DNA from: CAYYKK01 sp046351395
GTDB lineage: Bacteria; Myxococcota_A; Polyangia; Polyangiales; Polyangiaceae
DNA: 64,000 bases
Direction: 5' to 3'
Assembly (NCBI GenBank): GCA_046351395.1
Contig: JAXLYP010000014.1
Coordinates: 1-64,000, forward strand
The notes below the pieces were generated by a model, which was not told the DNA's origin, did no database searches, and worked only from the letters and a program-made list of their open reading frames with translations. The position numbers were made by a program, and so were the translations under genes. This document shows, in pieces, positions 43,117 to 52,278 of this stretch. Each line of letters opens with the position of its first letter. Position 1 is the first letter of the stretch.

Positions 43117-44907
43117 ATGGCCCGGGCGACCGCACATCGACTGCCACCGGAGGAGCAGCTCGAGATCGAGGCGCTCGCCGACATCGCGCGCGGCGGAATG
43201 GGGCGCGTGCAGCTCGGCCGGGTGCGGAGCGGGCGGCTCGCGGGCAAGCACGTCGCGGTCAAGCGCCTCAACCCGGAGCACGAGAAGGACCCCGCGTTCG
43301 TCGACATGTTCCTCGACGAGGCGTGGATGACGTCCGCCATCAAGAGCCCGAACGTCATCGCCGTCGAGGCGTGGGGGCGGGACAAAGACGGGCTCTTCCT
43401 CGCCATCGAGCTCGTCCAAGGCGTGTCCCTGTCGCGCCTCATCAAGGAATCCCGCGCCCAGAAGGAGCCCTTCGCGGAGCGCACGGTCGCGGTGCTCGTG
43501 TCGCAGGTGTGCGCAGGCCTCGAGGTCGCGCACGATCTGCGCGGCGAAGACGGCGAGACCCTCGGGCTCGTCCACCGGGACCTCACTCCCGGCAACATCC
43601 TCGTGAGCTTCGACGGCGTCGTGAAGATCGCCGACTTCGGGATCGCGAAGGCGAAGTCACGCCTCACCGAGACGAGCGCGGGCGTGATGAAGGGAAAGCC
43701 CGCATACATGGCGCCCGAGCAGGCCCGCGGCGGCGACATCGATCGGCGCGCCGACTTGTTCTCCGTCGGCGTGATCCTCTACGAGCTCCTCGCGGGGAAG
43801 CGCCCCTGGGGCGGGAAGGATGACCTCGAGACGCTCATCGCCATGTCCGCGACCGAGGCCCCTCCGCTCTCGAGTTTCCGAAAGTGCAACGATCTGTTCC
43901 CCGCGCTCATCGACCGGTGCCTCAAGAAGAACCGCGAGGAGCGCATCGGCTCCGCGCGCGAGATCCGCGAGGCGCTCGACCGCTGGCGCGCGGAGCGCGG
44001 CTTCTTGAGCGACGACATCCCCGCGCTGTCGAGCTTCATCCAGCGCAACACGCCGACCCAGATGGCGTGGTTCCGGCGCGCCGTGGACGGCGCGCTCGCG
44101 AACGGGGGGCAGACGTTCCACGAGGTCGAGCTGAAGATCGATCAGGAGCGCCACGCGAAGACAGGCGACTCGAAGGTCACGCCCACACCGGGAAGCGGTC
44201 CCTCCGATCTCCGGAACATGCCGGGCTGGGGCGCGCGCAGCAAAGGCACCGGGGTCGCGAAGCGACCGAGCGCGCCTCCACCCGCGTCCCCCGCCCTCCC
44301 CGCCTCCCCCGCCCTGCCCGCGCCGCGCCCGCCTCCGCCGAAGCCCGACGCGGACGACCTCGCGGCGACGCGGATGGCGAGCGGCCCCGGCGGCGGCGAG
44401 GTGAACGATCTCGCGTCGACGCAGCTCTACACCGGACCGAGCGATCAACCCGCGCCCGCGTCACGGATGCCCGCCTCGCAGGCCGTGCCGCCGTCCCAAG
44501 CCGTCGTGAGCCTGCGCGATCTCACGAGCACGGTCGCGCTCGATCCGTCGGCGCCCCGAGCCCCCGGGGTGACGGGCGCTCCCGCGCCTTCGTACGCGCC
44601 CATGCAGCCCAGCCCCTACGCCGTGAGCCCGGTGCGCCCACACAACCCGCTCGTCATGGCGCAGCCGCTCCCGGGCCTCGAGAGCATCGGCGCGGAGCAG
44701 CCACCGTCCGCGGCCTTCCGGGGCGAGCGGGGCGGGCCCCGCCCCGTGACGAGCGAGGCCACGCAGATCGGATCTGCGCTCGTATTGCAAAAGAAGCGCA
44801 GCATGACGAAGGTCGTCCTGCTCGTGGTCGCGATCGTCGTCGTCGCGCTCGGGGTCGCGGGGTACCTGCTGCGCGATCACCTGCCCTTCCTCCACCGTTC
44901 GCAGTAG
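43117..44907 (+). CDS. Membrane Ser/Thr protein kinase
   Basis: A 596-residue Hanks-type kinase. Kinase features are IARGGMGRVQLGRV, AVKRLNPEHEKDPAF, the catalytic loop HRDLTPGNILV (near 153), ADFGIAKAKSRLTETSAGVM and KPAYMAPEQARGGDIDRRAD, all intact. Residues about 350-565 are a Pro/Ala-rich linker. A single helix (VVLLVVAIVVVALGVAGYLL) lies at the very end, leaving about ten residues outside, so it has no sensor domain of its own. The ATG at 43117 is chosen over a GTG at 43069. It is the only Ser/Thr kinase in the window, which also holds three FHA proteins and TagF, but any link to the T6SS is inference. Confidence 0.93.
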   Translation: MARATAHRLPPEEQLEIEALADIARGGMGRVQLGRVRSGRLAGKHVAVKRLNPEHEKDPAFVDMFLDEAWMTSAIKSPNVIAVEAWGRDKDGLFLAIELVQGVSLSRLIKESRAQKEPFAERTVAVLVSQVCAGLEVAHDLRGEDGETLGLVHRDLTPGNILVSFDGVVKIADFGIAKAKSRLTETSAGVMKGKPAYMAPEQARGGDIDRRADLFSVGVILYELLAGKRPWGGKDDLETLIAMSATEAPPLSSFRKCNDLFPALIDRCLKKNREERIGSAREIREALDRWRAERGFLSDDIPALSSFIQRNTPTQMAWFRRAVDGALANGGQTFHEVELKIDQERHAKTGDSKVTPTPGSGPSDLRNMPGWGARSKGTGVAKRPSAPPPASPALPASPALPAPRPPPPKPDADDLAATRMASGPGGGEVNDLASTQLYTGPSDQPAPASRMPASQAVPPSQAVVSLRDLTSTVALDPSAPRAPGVTGAPAPSYAPMQPSPYAVSPVRPHNPLVMAQPLPGLESIGAEQPPSAAFRGERGGPRPVTSEATQIGSALVLQKKRSMTKVVLLVVAIVVVALGVAGYLLRDHLPFLHRSQ

Positions 44908-44916
44908 GGTCCGAGC

Positions 44917-45720
44917 GTGTCCGATCCGGTGTTCGTCGCGTTCAACGTCGCCCTCGGGATCGCGTTCGCGCCCACGGGCGCGGCCACCGAGAAGCACGGC
45001 GATCCCGGCCCGAGCCCCGAGTGCCCCGCGGACATGCGCCTCGTCACGGGGACACACTTCGAGAACGTGCAGCACTACTGCACCGATCCGCGCAAGGACA
45101 CGAAGGACACGCACTGCTACGCGTACCTCGAGGACCTCACGGCGATGTTCGGCACGCAGACGGCGATCCGCGTGTGCATGGACCAGTACGAGGCGCCGAA
45201 CAAGAAGGGCGCCGATCCGCTCGTCATGCGCTCGTACAAATCGAGCAAGCAGTACTGCGAGGAGCGCGGCAAGCGCATGTGCTCCGAGCAGGAGTGGGAG
45301 ACGGCCTGCGAGGGACCGAACTACCTGCCGCTCTCGTACGGGTGGGCCGTGGACAAGAGCGTCTGCAACAGCGACAAGGGCTGGAAGAAGGTCAACTTCG
45401 AGGTCTTCGACAAGGGCGGCAAAGAGGCGGAGGCAGAGAGCGCGCGCCTCTGGCAGGGGAGCGCGAGCGGGAGCCACGTGGACTGCTCGTCGCCCTTCGG
45501 GATCTTCGACATGCAAGGGAACGTCGAGGAGTGGGTCACGTCACGCGCGACCCGAAAGTTCCCCGGCTCGCTCATGGGCGGCTTCTGGGCGAAGCCGTGG
45601 ACGGGGTGCCGCGGGACGAACGACGCCCACCAGCCGAGCTTCGTCTTCTACGAGACGGGCTTTCGCTGCTGCGCCGAGCCCGGAGCGTTGGACGCGGACG
45701 GCAAGCCCGTGAAGAAGTAG
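44917..45720 (+). CDS. FGE/SUMF1-like domain protein
   Basis: A 267-residue protein of the sulfatase-modifying-factor family. The family core is clear: IRVCMDQYEAPNK, GKRMCSEQEWETACEG, GIFDMQGNVEEWVTSR and the C-terminal GFRCCAEP. True formylglycine-generating enzymes use two C-terminal cysteines; GFRCC keeps a Cys pair at about the right place, but no sulfatase gene is nearby. Myxobacteria often use such domains beside Ser/Thr kinases as binding or sensor modules. The GTG start lies nine bases after the kinase stop, so the two are probably one operon and this may be the kinase's missing extracytoplasmic partner. A hydrophobic N-terminus (VFVAFNVALGIAFAP) could be an export signal. Confidence 0.75.
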   Translation: MSDPVFVAFNVALGIAFAPTGAATEKHGDPGPSPECPADMRLVTGTHFENVQHYCTDPRKDTKDTHCYAYLEDLTAMFGTQTAIRVCMDQYEAPNKKGADPLVMRSYKSSKQYCEERGKRMCSEQEWETACEGPNYLPLSYGWAVDKSVCNSDKGWKKVNFEVFDKGGKEAEAESARLWQGSASGSHVDCSSPFGIFDMQGNVEEWVTSRATRKFPGSLMGGFWAKPWTGCRGTNDAHQPSFVFYETGFRCCAEPGALDADGKPVKK

Positions 45721-45738
45721 CTCGCTCGAGGGGTCCGA

Positions 45739-47187
45739 TCACCGCTTGCCGAACGGAGACGCGGACGACGCGGGCTTGTCCACGAACGCCGCGATTGCCT
45801 TGATCACGGGCTCGTCCACGTGCCCGGAGAGCGTGAGGTACTCGTTCGGCGTCGCCATGCCCTCGCCCGCGCAGAACGCGTGGTTCAGCTTCGGGAAGAG
45901 CTGGAACTCCGCGCCCTTCTTCGAGCCGAGCCCGCTCTTCCAGAGCGCGTAGTCGTCCTTCTCCGTCACCTGGTAGTCGCGCCCGCCCTGCAGCACCAAG
46001 AACGGCTGGGAGAGGCCCTTCGCGGTCGCCACCGCGTCGTACCCGTCGAGGCTGCGCCAATACTTCGCGGGGCCGATCCCGAACGGGAAGCTCTTCATCG
46101 GCTCCTCGCGCGGCGTCTTCGGATCCTTCGCGATCGCGACCTGCTTCTTCACCGCCTCGACCTTCGCCTTGTCGTCGTCGGAGAGCTTCCCGTCGTCCGC
46201 GGTGAGGAGGTACTCCGCCTGCGAGACGAAGATGTCCGAGAAGTGGCGCGCGTTCCCCGCGAGGACGATCGCGCCCTTGATGTCCGGGTGGAGCTTCACG
46301 AGCCACGGGGCGAGCCAGCCCCCCTCCGAGTGGCCGAGGACGAACACGCGCTTCGGATCCACGCCCTTCGCGCTCGACGCGACCTTCAGCGCCGACGCGA
46401 AGTCATCGAGGTACTCCTCCTTCACGGTCAGATCGAGCAGGTCGATCTTGAGGGCGAGCACGTGCTTCGGATCGTGCGTGCGCTTGTCCCACCGGAGCAC
46501 GGCGATCCCCTTCGACGCGAGGCCCTCGGCGATGTCCCGGAACGGCTTCGAGGGCCCGATGGACTCGTCGCGGTCTCCGCCGCCCGATCCGTTCACGAGG
46601 AGCACGATGGGGAACGGCCCCGCGCCCTTCGGCGTGAGGAGCGTCCCCGGGAGGGCCAGATCGCCCTCGCCGATCGAGACGTCCGTCGCGTCGAACTTGG
46701 AGGGATCGACGTAGGACGCCGAGGTGAAGTTCGTCTTCGCGTCCTGGATCTGCAGGCCCGTGATCTCGGGCTTGCCGAACTTGAACTGGAGGCCGACGTC
46801 GATCGTGCCGTTCGAGAGCGCGACGTGGAGCGTGACGGCCTCGCCGCCCTCCGCGGGCTTGAGCGCCGCCGAGTCGATCTTCACGAAGTCCCCGCCGCCC
46901 GCCTTCTTCAGCGCCCACACGGACGCGAGCGTGGGCGCGTCGACCTTCTTTTGCAGCTCCGGCGACAGCGCCGCGAGCGCGGGCTCGAGCTCCGACTTCG
47001 CGAGGTGCTCGACGAACGCACGCGCGAGCGCGACGTGATCGACCGACACCGGGGCCTCCGACGCGGACGCGACGGGCGACGCGGTGGGCCCGACGATGCG
47101 TGTCGTCTTCGGCGGGTCTCCGCCGCACGCGGCAGCGGCGAGGAGAAGGACGGCGCTCCACAACCAGGATCCATCGCTCGAGTTCAT
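45739..47187 (-). CDS. Alpha/beta hydrolase lipoprotein with DUF3887-like domain
   Basis: A 482-residue exported enzyme. The signal (WSAVLLLAAAAC) ends in a lipobox. Residues about 50-140 resemble the small domain often fused to such hydrolases (FVEHLAKSELEPALAALSPE). The hydrolase fold has an oxyanion-loop stretch IVLLVNGSGGGDRDES, the nucleophile elbow VLGHSEGGWLAPW (Ser near 286), a late Asp (LVLQGGRDYQV) and the catalytic His in FPKLNHAFCAG. Relatives act as esterases or peptidase-like enzymes; the substrate is unknown. It converges with the FGE-like gene, 18 bases away. Confidence 0.8.
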   Translation of the reverse strand: MNSSDGSWLWSAVLLLAAAACGGDPPKTTRIVGPTASPVASASEAPVSVDHVALARAFVEHLAKSELEPALAALSPELQKKVDAPTLASVWALKKAGGGDFVKIDSAALKPAEGGEAVTLHVALSNGTIDVGLQFKFGKPEITGLQIQDAKTNFTSASYVDPSKFDATDVSIGEGDLALPGTLLTPKGAGPFPIVLLVNGSGGGDRDESIGPSKPFRDIAEGLASKGIAVLRWDKRTHDPKHVLALKIDLLDLTVKEEYLDDFASALKVASSAKGVDPKRVFVLGHSEGGWLAPWLVKLHPDIKGAIVLAGNARHFSDIFVSQAEYLLTADDGKLSDDDKAKVEAVKKQVAIAKDPKTPREEPMKSFPFGIGPAKYWRSLDGYDAVATAKGLSQPFLVLQGGRDYQVTEKDDYALWKSGLGSKKGAEFQLFPKLNHAFCAGEGMATPNEYLTLSGHVDEPVIKAIAAFVDKPASSASPFGKR

Positions 47188-47265
47188 CGGTGACCTCTCG
47201 ACCCCGCGCGGATGCTACGCCCAAACGAATGGCTCCGTGAGCGCGAGTCGGGTAAGCCCGATTTC

Positions 47266-48576
47266 ATGGTGAACACGCGGCTCCTGAGGGTGGGCCTGAT
47301 GATGATCGCCGCGGCGTTCCTGGCGTACGGCTTCTACACGTTCGCAGAGCGCGTGGTGATTCCGTTCCTCACCGAGGGTCTCCCTGGGTCGCAGGACTGG
47401 ATCCGTCGGATACCGCTCGTCACCGACTCCGCGATCGATTTGGTCGCGGCCGCTGGCCTCGCCGTCGCCGCAGCGGCGACGTGGAAGTCCCCCGGCCCAG
47501 CGCGCTTTCTCTTCGTGGCTGCCCTCCTCTTCCAGATCGTCGAGACGTCGATGACCGTCATGTTCGCGCTCGCGAAGGTCGAGCCGCGCCACGGGATCGA
47601 GTGGGGCCGCTACCTCGCGTTCGTGGCGACCCGCGTCGGGCTCTGGTCGACGACGGCGTTCGGGGTCCATTTCGGCATCAAGAGCGCGTCCCGCCCCGCG
47701 CCGATCGGCTTTCCCATCGCCGCGGTCGTGGCGACGGCGCTCGCGCAGCTCGTTCTCGTCGCGCACACGGCGATGGAGTCCGACGGCCCGCGCGCCGAAG
47801 CGCCGAACATCCTATGGCGCTTCGGCCACGTGTTCGGGTTCGGTCTCGTGATCGCGTCCCTCTTGCTCGGCGCGGCCTCGCTCCGCGTCGAGAGCGAGCG
47901 CGACGCGTGGCCGATCGCGCGCGGGGGCTTCGCGGGGGTGAGGACGGTCGCCATCGCGCGCCTCGTCGTCGGAGTCGGCTCCGCCTTGCTCATGAGGTTG
48001 TGCATCGCGATGAGCTCGTTCGGCGCTTGCTACTGGCTCTTGGTGCTCGTCACGCCCATCACGCTCGCGCTCGGATACTGGGGGATCGCGTCGGTCGCGA
48101 CCGTGTCACGCGTCCCGCGCATCGCCGGGGTCGCGTTCGTGAGCGTCGCGTGCTTCGTCGCCGCGACGACCCTCGACACCCACGCGTCGATCGCGTTGCT
48201 CGACTTCCTGAGGAGCGCGTCCCGCGATCGGTATGTAGGCATGTACGCCCTCGACGGTCTTCCCTCGCTCACGCTCGGGGCCGGGTTGCTCCAGCTCGTC
48301 GCGACGGCGACGTTGTTCCGCGTGCTCGTCCTCGCGTCGGAGGATCGGGGGCTGTCCGTCGAGCGCAGCGACGCGGCGCGCGGGATGGGCCTCGCGATCG
48401 CGGCCGCGCTCTGCGCCACGCTCGTGAACGCCGCGTTGTCCGGCGCGAAGCCCTGGTTCGGGCTGCTCGTGGCCCTGCCGTTCGGCATCGTCGCGCTCGT
48501 CGTGGGGATCATGGCGTACGCCGCGCTCCTCCGAGTCACGCGCACGCTGTCGATCGTCTTGCTCGACGACCGCTGA
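47266..48576 (+). CDS. Polytopic membrane protein, unknown function
   Basis: A 436-residue protein with about twelve hydrophobic segments, among them VGLMMIAAAFLAYGFYTFAE, LFVAALLFQIVETSMTVMFA, GHVFGFGLVIASLLLGAASL and FGLLVALPFGIVALVVGIMA. The ATG at 47266 puts the first helix at the N-terminus; an upstream start at 47212 would add a charged 18-residue leader. Loops are short, and no catalytic or transport motif is recognised. It is divergent from the hydrolase gene and converges with the double-FHA gene. Confidence 0.65.
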   Translation: MVNTRLLRVGLMMIAAAFLAYGFYTFAERVVIPFLTEGLPGSQDWIRRIPLVTDSAIDLVAAAGLAVAAAATWKSPGPARFLFVAALLFQIVETSMTVMFALAKVEPRHGIEWGRYLAFVATRVGLWSTTAFGVHFGIKSASRPAPIGFPIAAVVATALAQLVLVAHTAMESDGPRAEAPNILWRFGHVFGFGLVIASLLLGAASLRVESERDAWPIARGGFAGVRTVAIARLVVGVGSALLMRLCIAMSSFGACYWLLVLVTPITLALGYWGIASVATVSRVPRIAGVAFVSVACFVAATTLDTHASIALLDFLRSASRDRYVGMYALDGLPSLTLGAGLLQLVATATLFRVLVLASEDRGLSVERSDAARGMGLAIAAALCATLVNAALSGAKPWFGLLVALPFGIVALVVGIMAYAALLRVTRTLSIVLLDDR

Positions 48577-48631
48577 CCTCCCCTGCGTCCCCCGCGTGCT
48601 CCCGCCGTCCGCGTTTCTTCGGGGCGACCCG

Positions 48632-50125
48632 CTACTTCTTCTTGCGGAGCTCGGCGATCTGCTTGCCGCACTCGGACTGGCACGGCGTCATCCCGAGCTG
48701 TCCGCAGGCCTTCGAGAGATCCGAGAGATCGCCGATCGAGAGCGTCTTGCTCGCGAGCTGAGGCTTGAGCCGCGCCACGGTCGCCTTCGCGAGCGCGTCC
48801 GGATCGGCGCTGACCTTCGCGGACGGCGGGATCGTGGGCTTCGACGTCGTCGGGTTGACGCCGAACGGCGTGGTCCCGAGGGGAGGGATGTACCCGCCGC
48901 CCACCGTGGCCTGCGTCGGCTGCGTGGTGGTGGCCAAGGGATCGGGCGCGTCCGGATCGATCTCGCGGAGCTTCACGAGCGCCTTCTCACGCGTCTCGGA
49001 GTCGACGGTCGGCGACGCGGCGATCTCGTACACGAGCTTCTTGCGGCACTCGATGTCCGTTTTGTCGCACCGCTCGAACTGCGCGAAGAGATCGTTCGCC
49101 CACTTGCCCTCGATCTCCTTCACGCGCGGGTCGCTGAGCGCGGACGACGTAGGCGGGATGTCCTTGATGCGCTGGTGCGCAGCGGCGAGCTGGTTGTCGT
49201 TCGCGAGGGCGTACGCGTCGTCCAGGATCTTGGGGCCCGGGTCGTCCACCGTCTTCGCCGAGTTCTCCGTCCCAGGCGCCGTCGGCTTGGGCCGGAGCTG
49301 CATGATCGCGAAGATCACGACGACCGCGATGACGCCGATCCCCACGCCGAGGAGGATCACCTTGCCGACGCCCCCGCTCGGCTTCGCGCCCGCCTTCGGG
49401 CTCGAGACCCCGTCGTATCCGACGATCGCGGGGAGGGCCATTTGGCGATCGAGCACGCCGCGGAACACCTTCCCCGCGCCGACGAAGCGGAGCCGCACGT
49501 CCCCGAGCTCGAGCGCATCGCCCGCTTCGAGCAAGCCGCGGCGCACCTCCTGCCCATTGATGCGGATGCCGTTCGCGCTCTGCCGATCCATGATCTCGTA
49601 GCGACCGCCGCCGAGCGCGATGAGGTCGGCGTGGTGCCGGCTCACGCTGCTGTGGTTGATCGAGATCGTCATCTCCTCGGCGCGGCCGAGCGTGAAGCGC
49701 TCGCGATCGAGCGGGAATTCTTGCCCCGGTGAGGGACCAACGACCACGACCAGGCGATCCGGGCGCTGGTGCGGCGGCGGGACGACCGCCGCGGGGATCC
49801 CGCCCGGTAGCGTCGCCGTTTGGGGGGCGATCCTCGCGACGTCCGTGAACTCGAGCCGGTAGTCGCCGAGCTGGATCGTGTCGCTGTGGCCGACGTGCTG
49901 CTCCCCGGCGACGCGGTTCCCGTTGACCCACGTGCCGTTGTAGCTCTGCAGATCGCGGACGAGCCAGCCGTCCCCGTTCCGGCGGAGCACCATGTGGCGG
50001 CGCGAGATGTTGCGGTCCGTGAGGCGGATCGAGTTCGTTTCGTCCCGCCCGACCGCGTACTCGTCATGTGCGAGCGGCAGCTCTGTCGCCTTCTGCTCGT
50101 CGTCTTCGATCGTGAGCTTCCACAT
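48632..50125 (-). CDS. Double-FHA membrane protein
   Basis: A 497-residue protein with two FHA domains. The first (about 20-95) has YAVGRDETNSIRL, NISRRHMVLR and VRDLQSYNGTWVNG; the second (about 130-205) has FTLGRAEEMTISI, SSVSRHHADL and IMDRQSANGIRINGQ. A single helix (ILLGVGIGVIAVVVIFAIM, near 270) follows. The outer part has Cys pairs (FERCDKTDIECRKK and CGQLGMTPCQSECGKQ) and a Pro/Thr-rich spacer. It would bind phosphorylated proteins inside and something unknown outside. It follows the AIM24-like genes on the same strand after an 80-base gap. Confidence 0.82.
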   Translation of the reverse strand: MWKLTIEDDEQKATELPLAHDEYAVGRDETNSIRLTDRNISRRHMVLRRNGDGWLVRDLQSYNGTWVNGNRVAGEQHVGHSDTIQLGDYRLEFTDVARIAPQTATLPGGIPAAVVPPPHQRPDRLVVVVGPSPGQEFPLDRERFTLGRAEEMTISINHSSVSRHHADLIALGGGRYEIMDRQSANGIRINGQEVRRGLLEAGDALELGDVRLRFVGAGKVFRGVLDRQMALPAIVGYDGVSSPKAGAKPSGGVGKVILLGVGIGVIAVVVIFAIMQLRPKPTAPGTENSAKTVDDPGPKILDDAYALANDNQLAAAHQRIKDIPPTSSALSDPRVKEIEGKWANDLFAQFERCDKTDIECRKKLVYEIAASPTVDSETREKALVKLREIDPDAPDPLATTTQPTQATVGGGYIPPLGTTPFGVNPTTSKPTIPPSAKVSADPDALAKATVARLKPQLASKTLSIGDLSDLSKACGQLGMTPCQSECGKQIAELRKKK

Positions 50126-50205
50126 ACGCGGGCTGCCCGGAGGCCTGAGCGGCTCTACTCTATCGCTGTTCCTTCGGCCCGCGAAAGGGAAACGCGGCCC
50201 TCGCG

Positions 50206-50895
50206 TCAGTCACGGCCGCGGCCCACCCGGCGGAAAGGATGCAGGAAATGCAGGAGCGCGGTCGTGTTCTTCGTCTGGAGCCACACGCGACCTTCGCCGC
50301 GGAGCTCCGCGAGGTGCCCGCCACCTTGGCGGAAGTAGTTCTTGATCGCGGCGACGCGCCGCGTGTGGAGCTTCAGCTTGGACGTGAACGCGACCAGGTG
50401 GCCCGCCTCGCAGACGTACCCGTCGTACTCCTTGCCGACCTCCACTTGGTAGAACGCGCCGTGCGCGGAGAACCAGATCTGCCCGCGCCCGTAGGCGCGC
50501 ACGAGGAACGCTCGGCTCGCGAAGATGTTGCGACCGCGCTGGGAGTGCGTGTCGAGCACGACGCCGTTCGTCCACGCGAGGAGGGACGTGGACTGGAGGT
50601 AGAGCTCCTGATCCGTGTCGATCGTCGCGGTGTCGATCGCGCCCTCGCTCCCCGGCGCGATGGAGAGCGTCTGCCCTGGCGCGGTCGCGGTGAAGACGTT
50701 CTTGAACAACGAGTCCTGGCGGATCACCTTCGTGCGGAGCGCGCCGCCGAGACCGCCCTGGATGTGCGTCGTCATCTCGACGGCGGAGTCACAGCCGATC
50801 ATCGCGCCGGCCTCCGTCGTCACCTGCTCGCCGACCTCGTCGAACCTGAAGTGGACGATCGCGGCGTCCGGGTTGTGGCGGATCTCGCTCTGCAT
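50206..50895 (-). CDS. AIM24-family protein 1
   Basis: A 229-residue beta-rich protein from the ATG at 50895 (MQSEIRHNPDAAIVHF). The AIM24/TIGR00266 pattern is visible: TEAGAMIGCDSAVEMTTHIQ, a FKNVFTATAPGQTLSIAPGS turn, LLAWTNGVVLD, and AGHLVAFTSKLKLHTR near the end. The bacterial family is named after a yeast protein of mitochondrial organisation; its biochemical role is unknown. It is the last of three tandem copies, 23 bases after the second, and its basic tail (HPFRRVGRGRD) is distinctive. Confidence 0.82.
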   Translation of the reverse strand: MQSEIRHNPDAAIVHFRFDEVGEQVTTEAGAMIGCDSAVEMTTHIQGGLGGALRTKVIRQDSLFKNVFTATAPGQTLSIAPGSEGAIDTATIDTDQELYLQSTSLLAWTNGVVLDTHSQRGRNIFASRAFLVRAYGRGQIWFSAHGAFYQVEVGKEYDGYVCEAGHLVAFTSKLKLHTRRVAAIKNYFRQGGGHLAELRGEGRVWLQTKNTTALLHFLHPFRRVGRGRD

Positions 50896-50918
50896 CGTCC
50901 CCGATCCCCGGCCCGCCC

Positions 50919-51584
50919 TCAGCTCCGCGGGGGCAAGAGGGCGCCCACGCTCGAGCCGTAGTCGGCCGCGTTGCGCGTCTGGAGGTAGGCGCGCCCCGTC
51001 CCGCTGAAGCTGCACACGAGGTTCTCCCCCGACAGCCACGACGCGATGATCCCGCGGGAGTTGTCCTCGACTTGGTACGAGAGGCTCGCCTCCCACGCGA
51101 TCACGTGGCCCGTGTCGATCACCATGCCGCCCTGGACGTCGATCGCCTCGATCGCGCCGAACGCGCCGATCACGAGGTACCCGGAGCCGCGCGTGCCGAG
51201 GACGAACGATCCCGCGCCCGAGAAGAACCCCTTCAGCTTGCCGCTCTTCGACGTCACCTCGACGCTCGTGGAGCTCGCGACGTACGCGCTGTTCTGGAGG
51301 CACCACTGCTTGTCCCCGACGTCCAGGATCTCCATGTCGCCGGCGAGCGGCGTCGAGAAGATCACCTCGCCCTCGCTGCCCTGCGCCGCGAACGTGTTGC
51401 GAAAGATCGTCTCGCCGCCGAACACCCGCTTGAGCCCGCCCATGAGGCCGCCCGACTCCTGCGCCATCGCGATGTTCGTCGTCATCCCGACCATCGCGCC
51501 GGACTCGCCGGCGAACGACTCCCCCGGGAGGAGGCGCACGCGCGCGAAGCTCTGCGTCGGCCTTGCGAGGATCTCGAGCCTCAC
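50919..51584 (-). CDS. AIM24-family protein 2
   Basis: A 221-residue paralogue starting at a GTG (51584), which overlaps the stop of copy 3 (GTGA). Family features are FAGESGAMVGMTTNIAMAQE, GGLKRVFGGETIFRNTFAAQ, FSGAGSFVLGTRGSGYLVIG and DTGHVIAWEASLSYQV. It is closer to copy 1 in the GETIFRNTF/DSLFKNVFTA segment than to copy 3. The family folds as a double beta-sheet and may form oligomers; no enzyme motif is seen. Confidence 0.82.
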   Translation of the reverse strand: MRLEILARPTQSFARVRLLPGESFAGESGAMVGMTTNIAMAQESGGLMGGLKRVFGGETIFRNTFAAQGSEGEVIFSTPLAGDMEILDVGDKQWCLQNSAYVASSTSVEVTSKSGKLKGFFSGAGSFVLGTRGSGYLVIGAFGAIEAIDVQGGMVIDTGHVIAWEASLSYQVEDNSRGIIASWLSGENLVCSFSGTGRAYLQTRNAADYGSSVGALLPPRS

Positions 51585-52276
51585 GGCAGCTGCCTCCCCA
51601 CCCAGCTCGTGAGCGCGCCGATGTTGCGCGTCTGGACGAGCGCCTTGCCCGTGCCCGTCAGCTCGAGCACGAGCCCTTCGCCGGGGATCGCGGTGTCCCC
51701 GATGTGTCCGCTCGCGTGGCGGATCTCGTACGCGAGCTTCTTCTCGAAGCCCACGAGGTGGCCGCTGTCGATCACGTACGAGCCCTTCACCTCGACCTCG
51801 TCGATCGCGCCGTACCCCGCGACCCAGAGCTCGCCCTCCCCCGCCACGTCGAGGAAGAAGAGGCCCTCGCGCGAGAACACGGCGCGCAGGCCGCCCCAGT
51901 TCATCCGCAGATCGATGGGCCCAGTGTGTGCGATGAACGACCGCGGGGAGATCTTCCACTTCGCGCCTTCTCGGAGGGAGAGCTGCTTGATGGCTCCGCC
52001 CATCGGGGACGCGAGGCGCACCCAGCCGCCCATCATGGACGAGAAGTGGTTCATGAAGAGCGCGCGCGAGCCGAGCATGCGCCGAACCAGCGCCGCGAGG
52101 AGCGCCGTCACTTTGTCGAGGAACGAAGGACGGCGGCCCACGCAGAGCCGGACGTGGAGCTCGATCGCCGGGGAGCGCGCGACCATCGCGCCGTAGTCGG
52201 CGACGAGCTCCTCGGCGGGCGCGAGATCCACCGTGACGACCGGGAAATGGGGCTCGTGCTTGATGATCGCCTGCAT
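51581..52276 (-). CDS. AIM24-family protein 3
   Basis: A 231-residue paralogue from the ATG at 52276. It keeps EELVADYGAMVARSPAIELH, FSREGLFFLDVAGEGELWVA and DSGHLVGFEKKLAYEIR, but has its own insert of hydrophobic and basic residues (KVTALLAALVRRMLGS) where copies 1 and 2 have a Gly-rich loop. It is the first of the three to be transcribed, two bases after the coiled-coil gene. Confidence 0.82.
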   Translation of the reverse strand: MQAIIKHEPHFPVVTVDLAPAEELVADYGAMVARSPAIELHVRLCVGRRPSFLDKVTALLAALVRRMLGSRALFMNHFSSMMGGWVRLASPMGGAIKQLSLREGAKWKISPRSFIAHTGPIDLRMNWGGLRAVFSREGLFFLDVAGEGELWVAGYGAIDEVEVKGSYVIDSGHLVGFEKKLAYEIRHASGHIGDTAIPGEGLVLELTGTGKALVQTRNIGALTSWVGRQLP

Positions 52277-52278
52277 CG

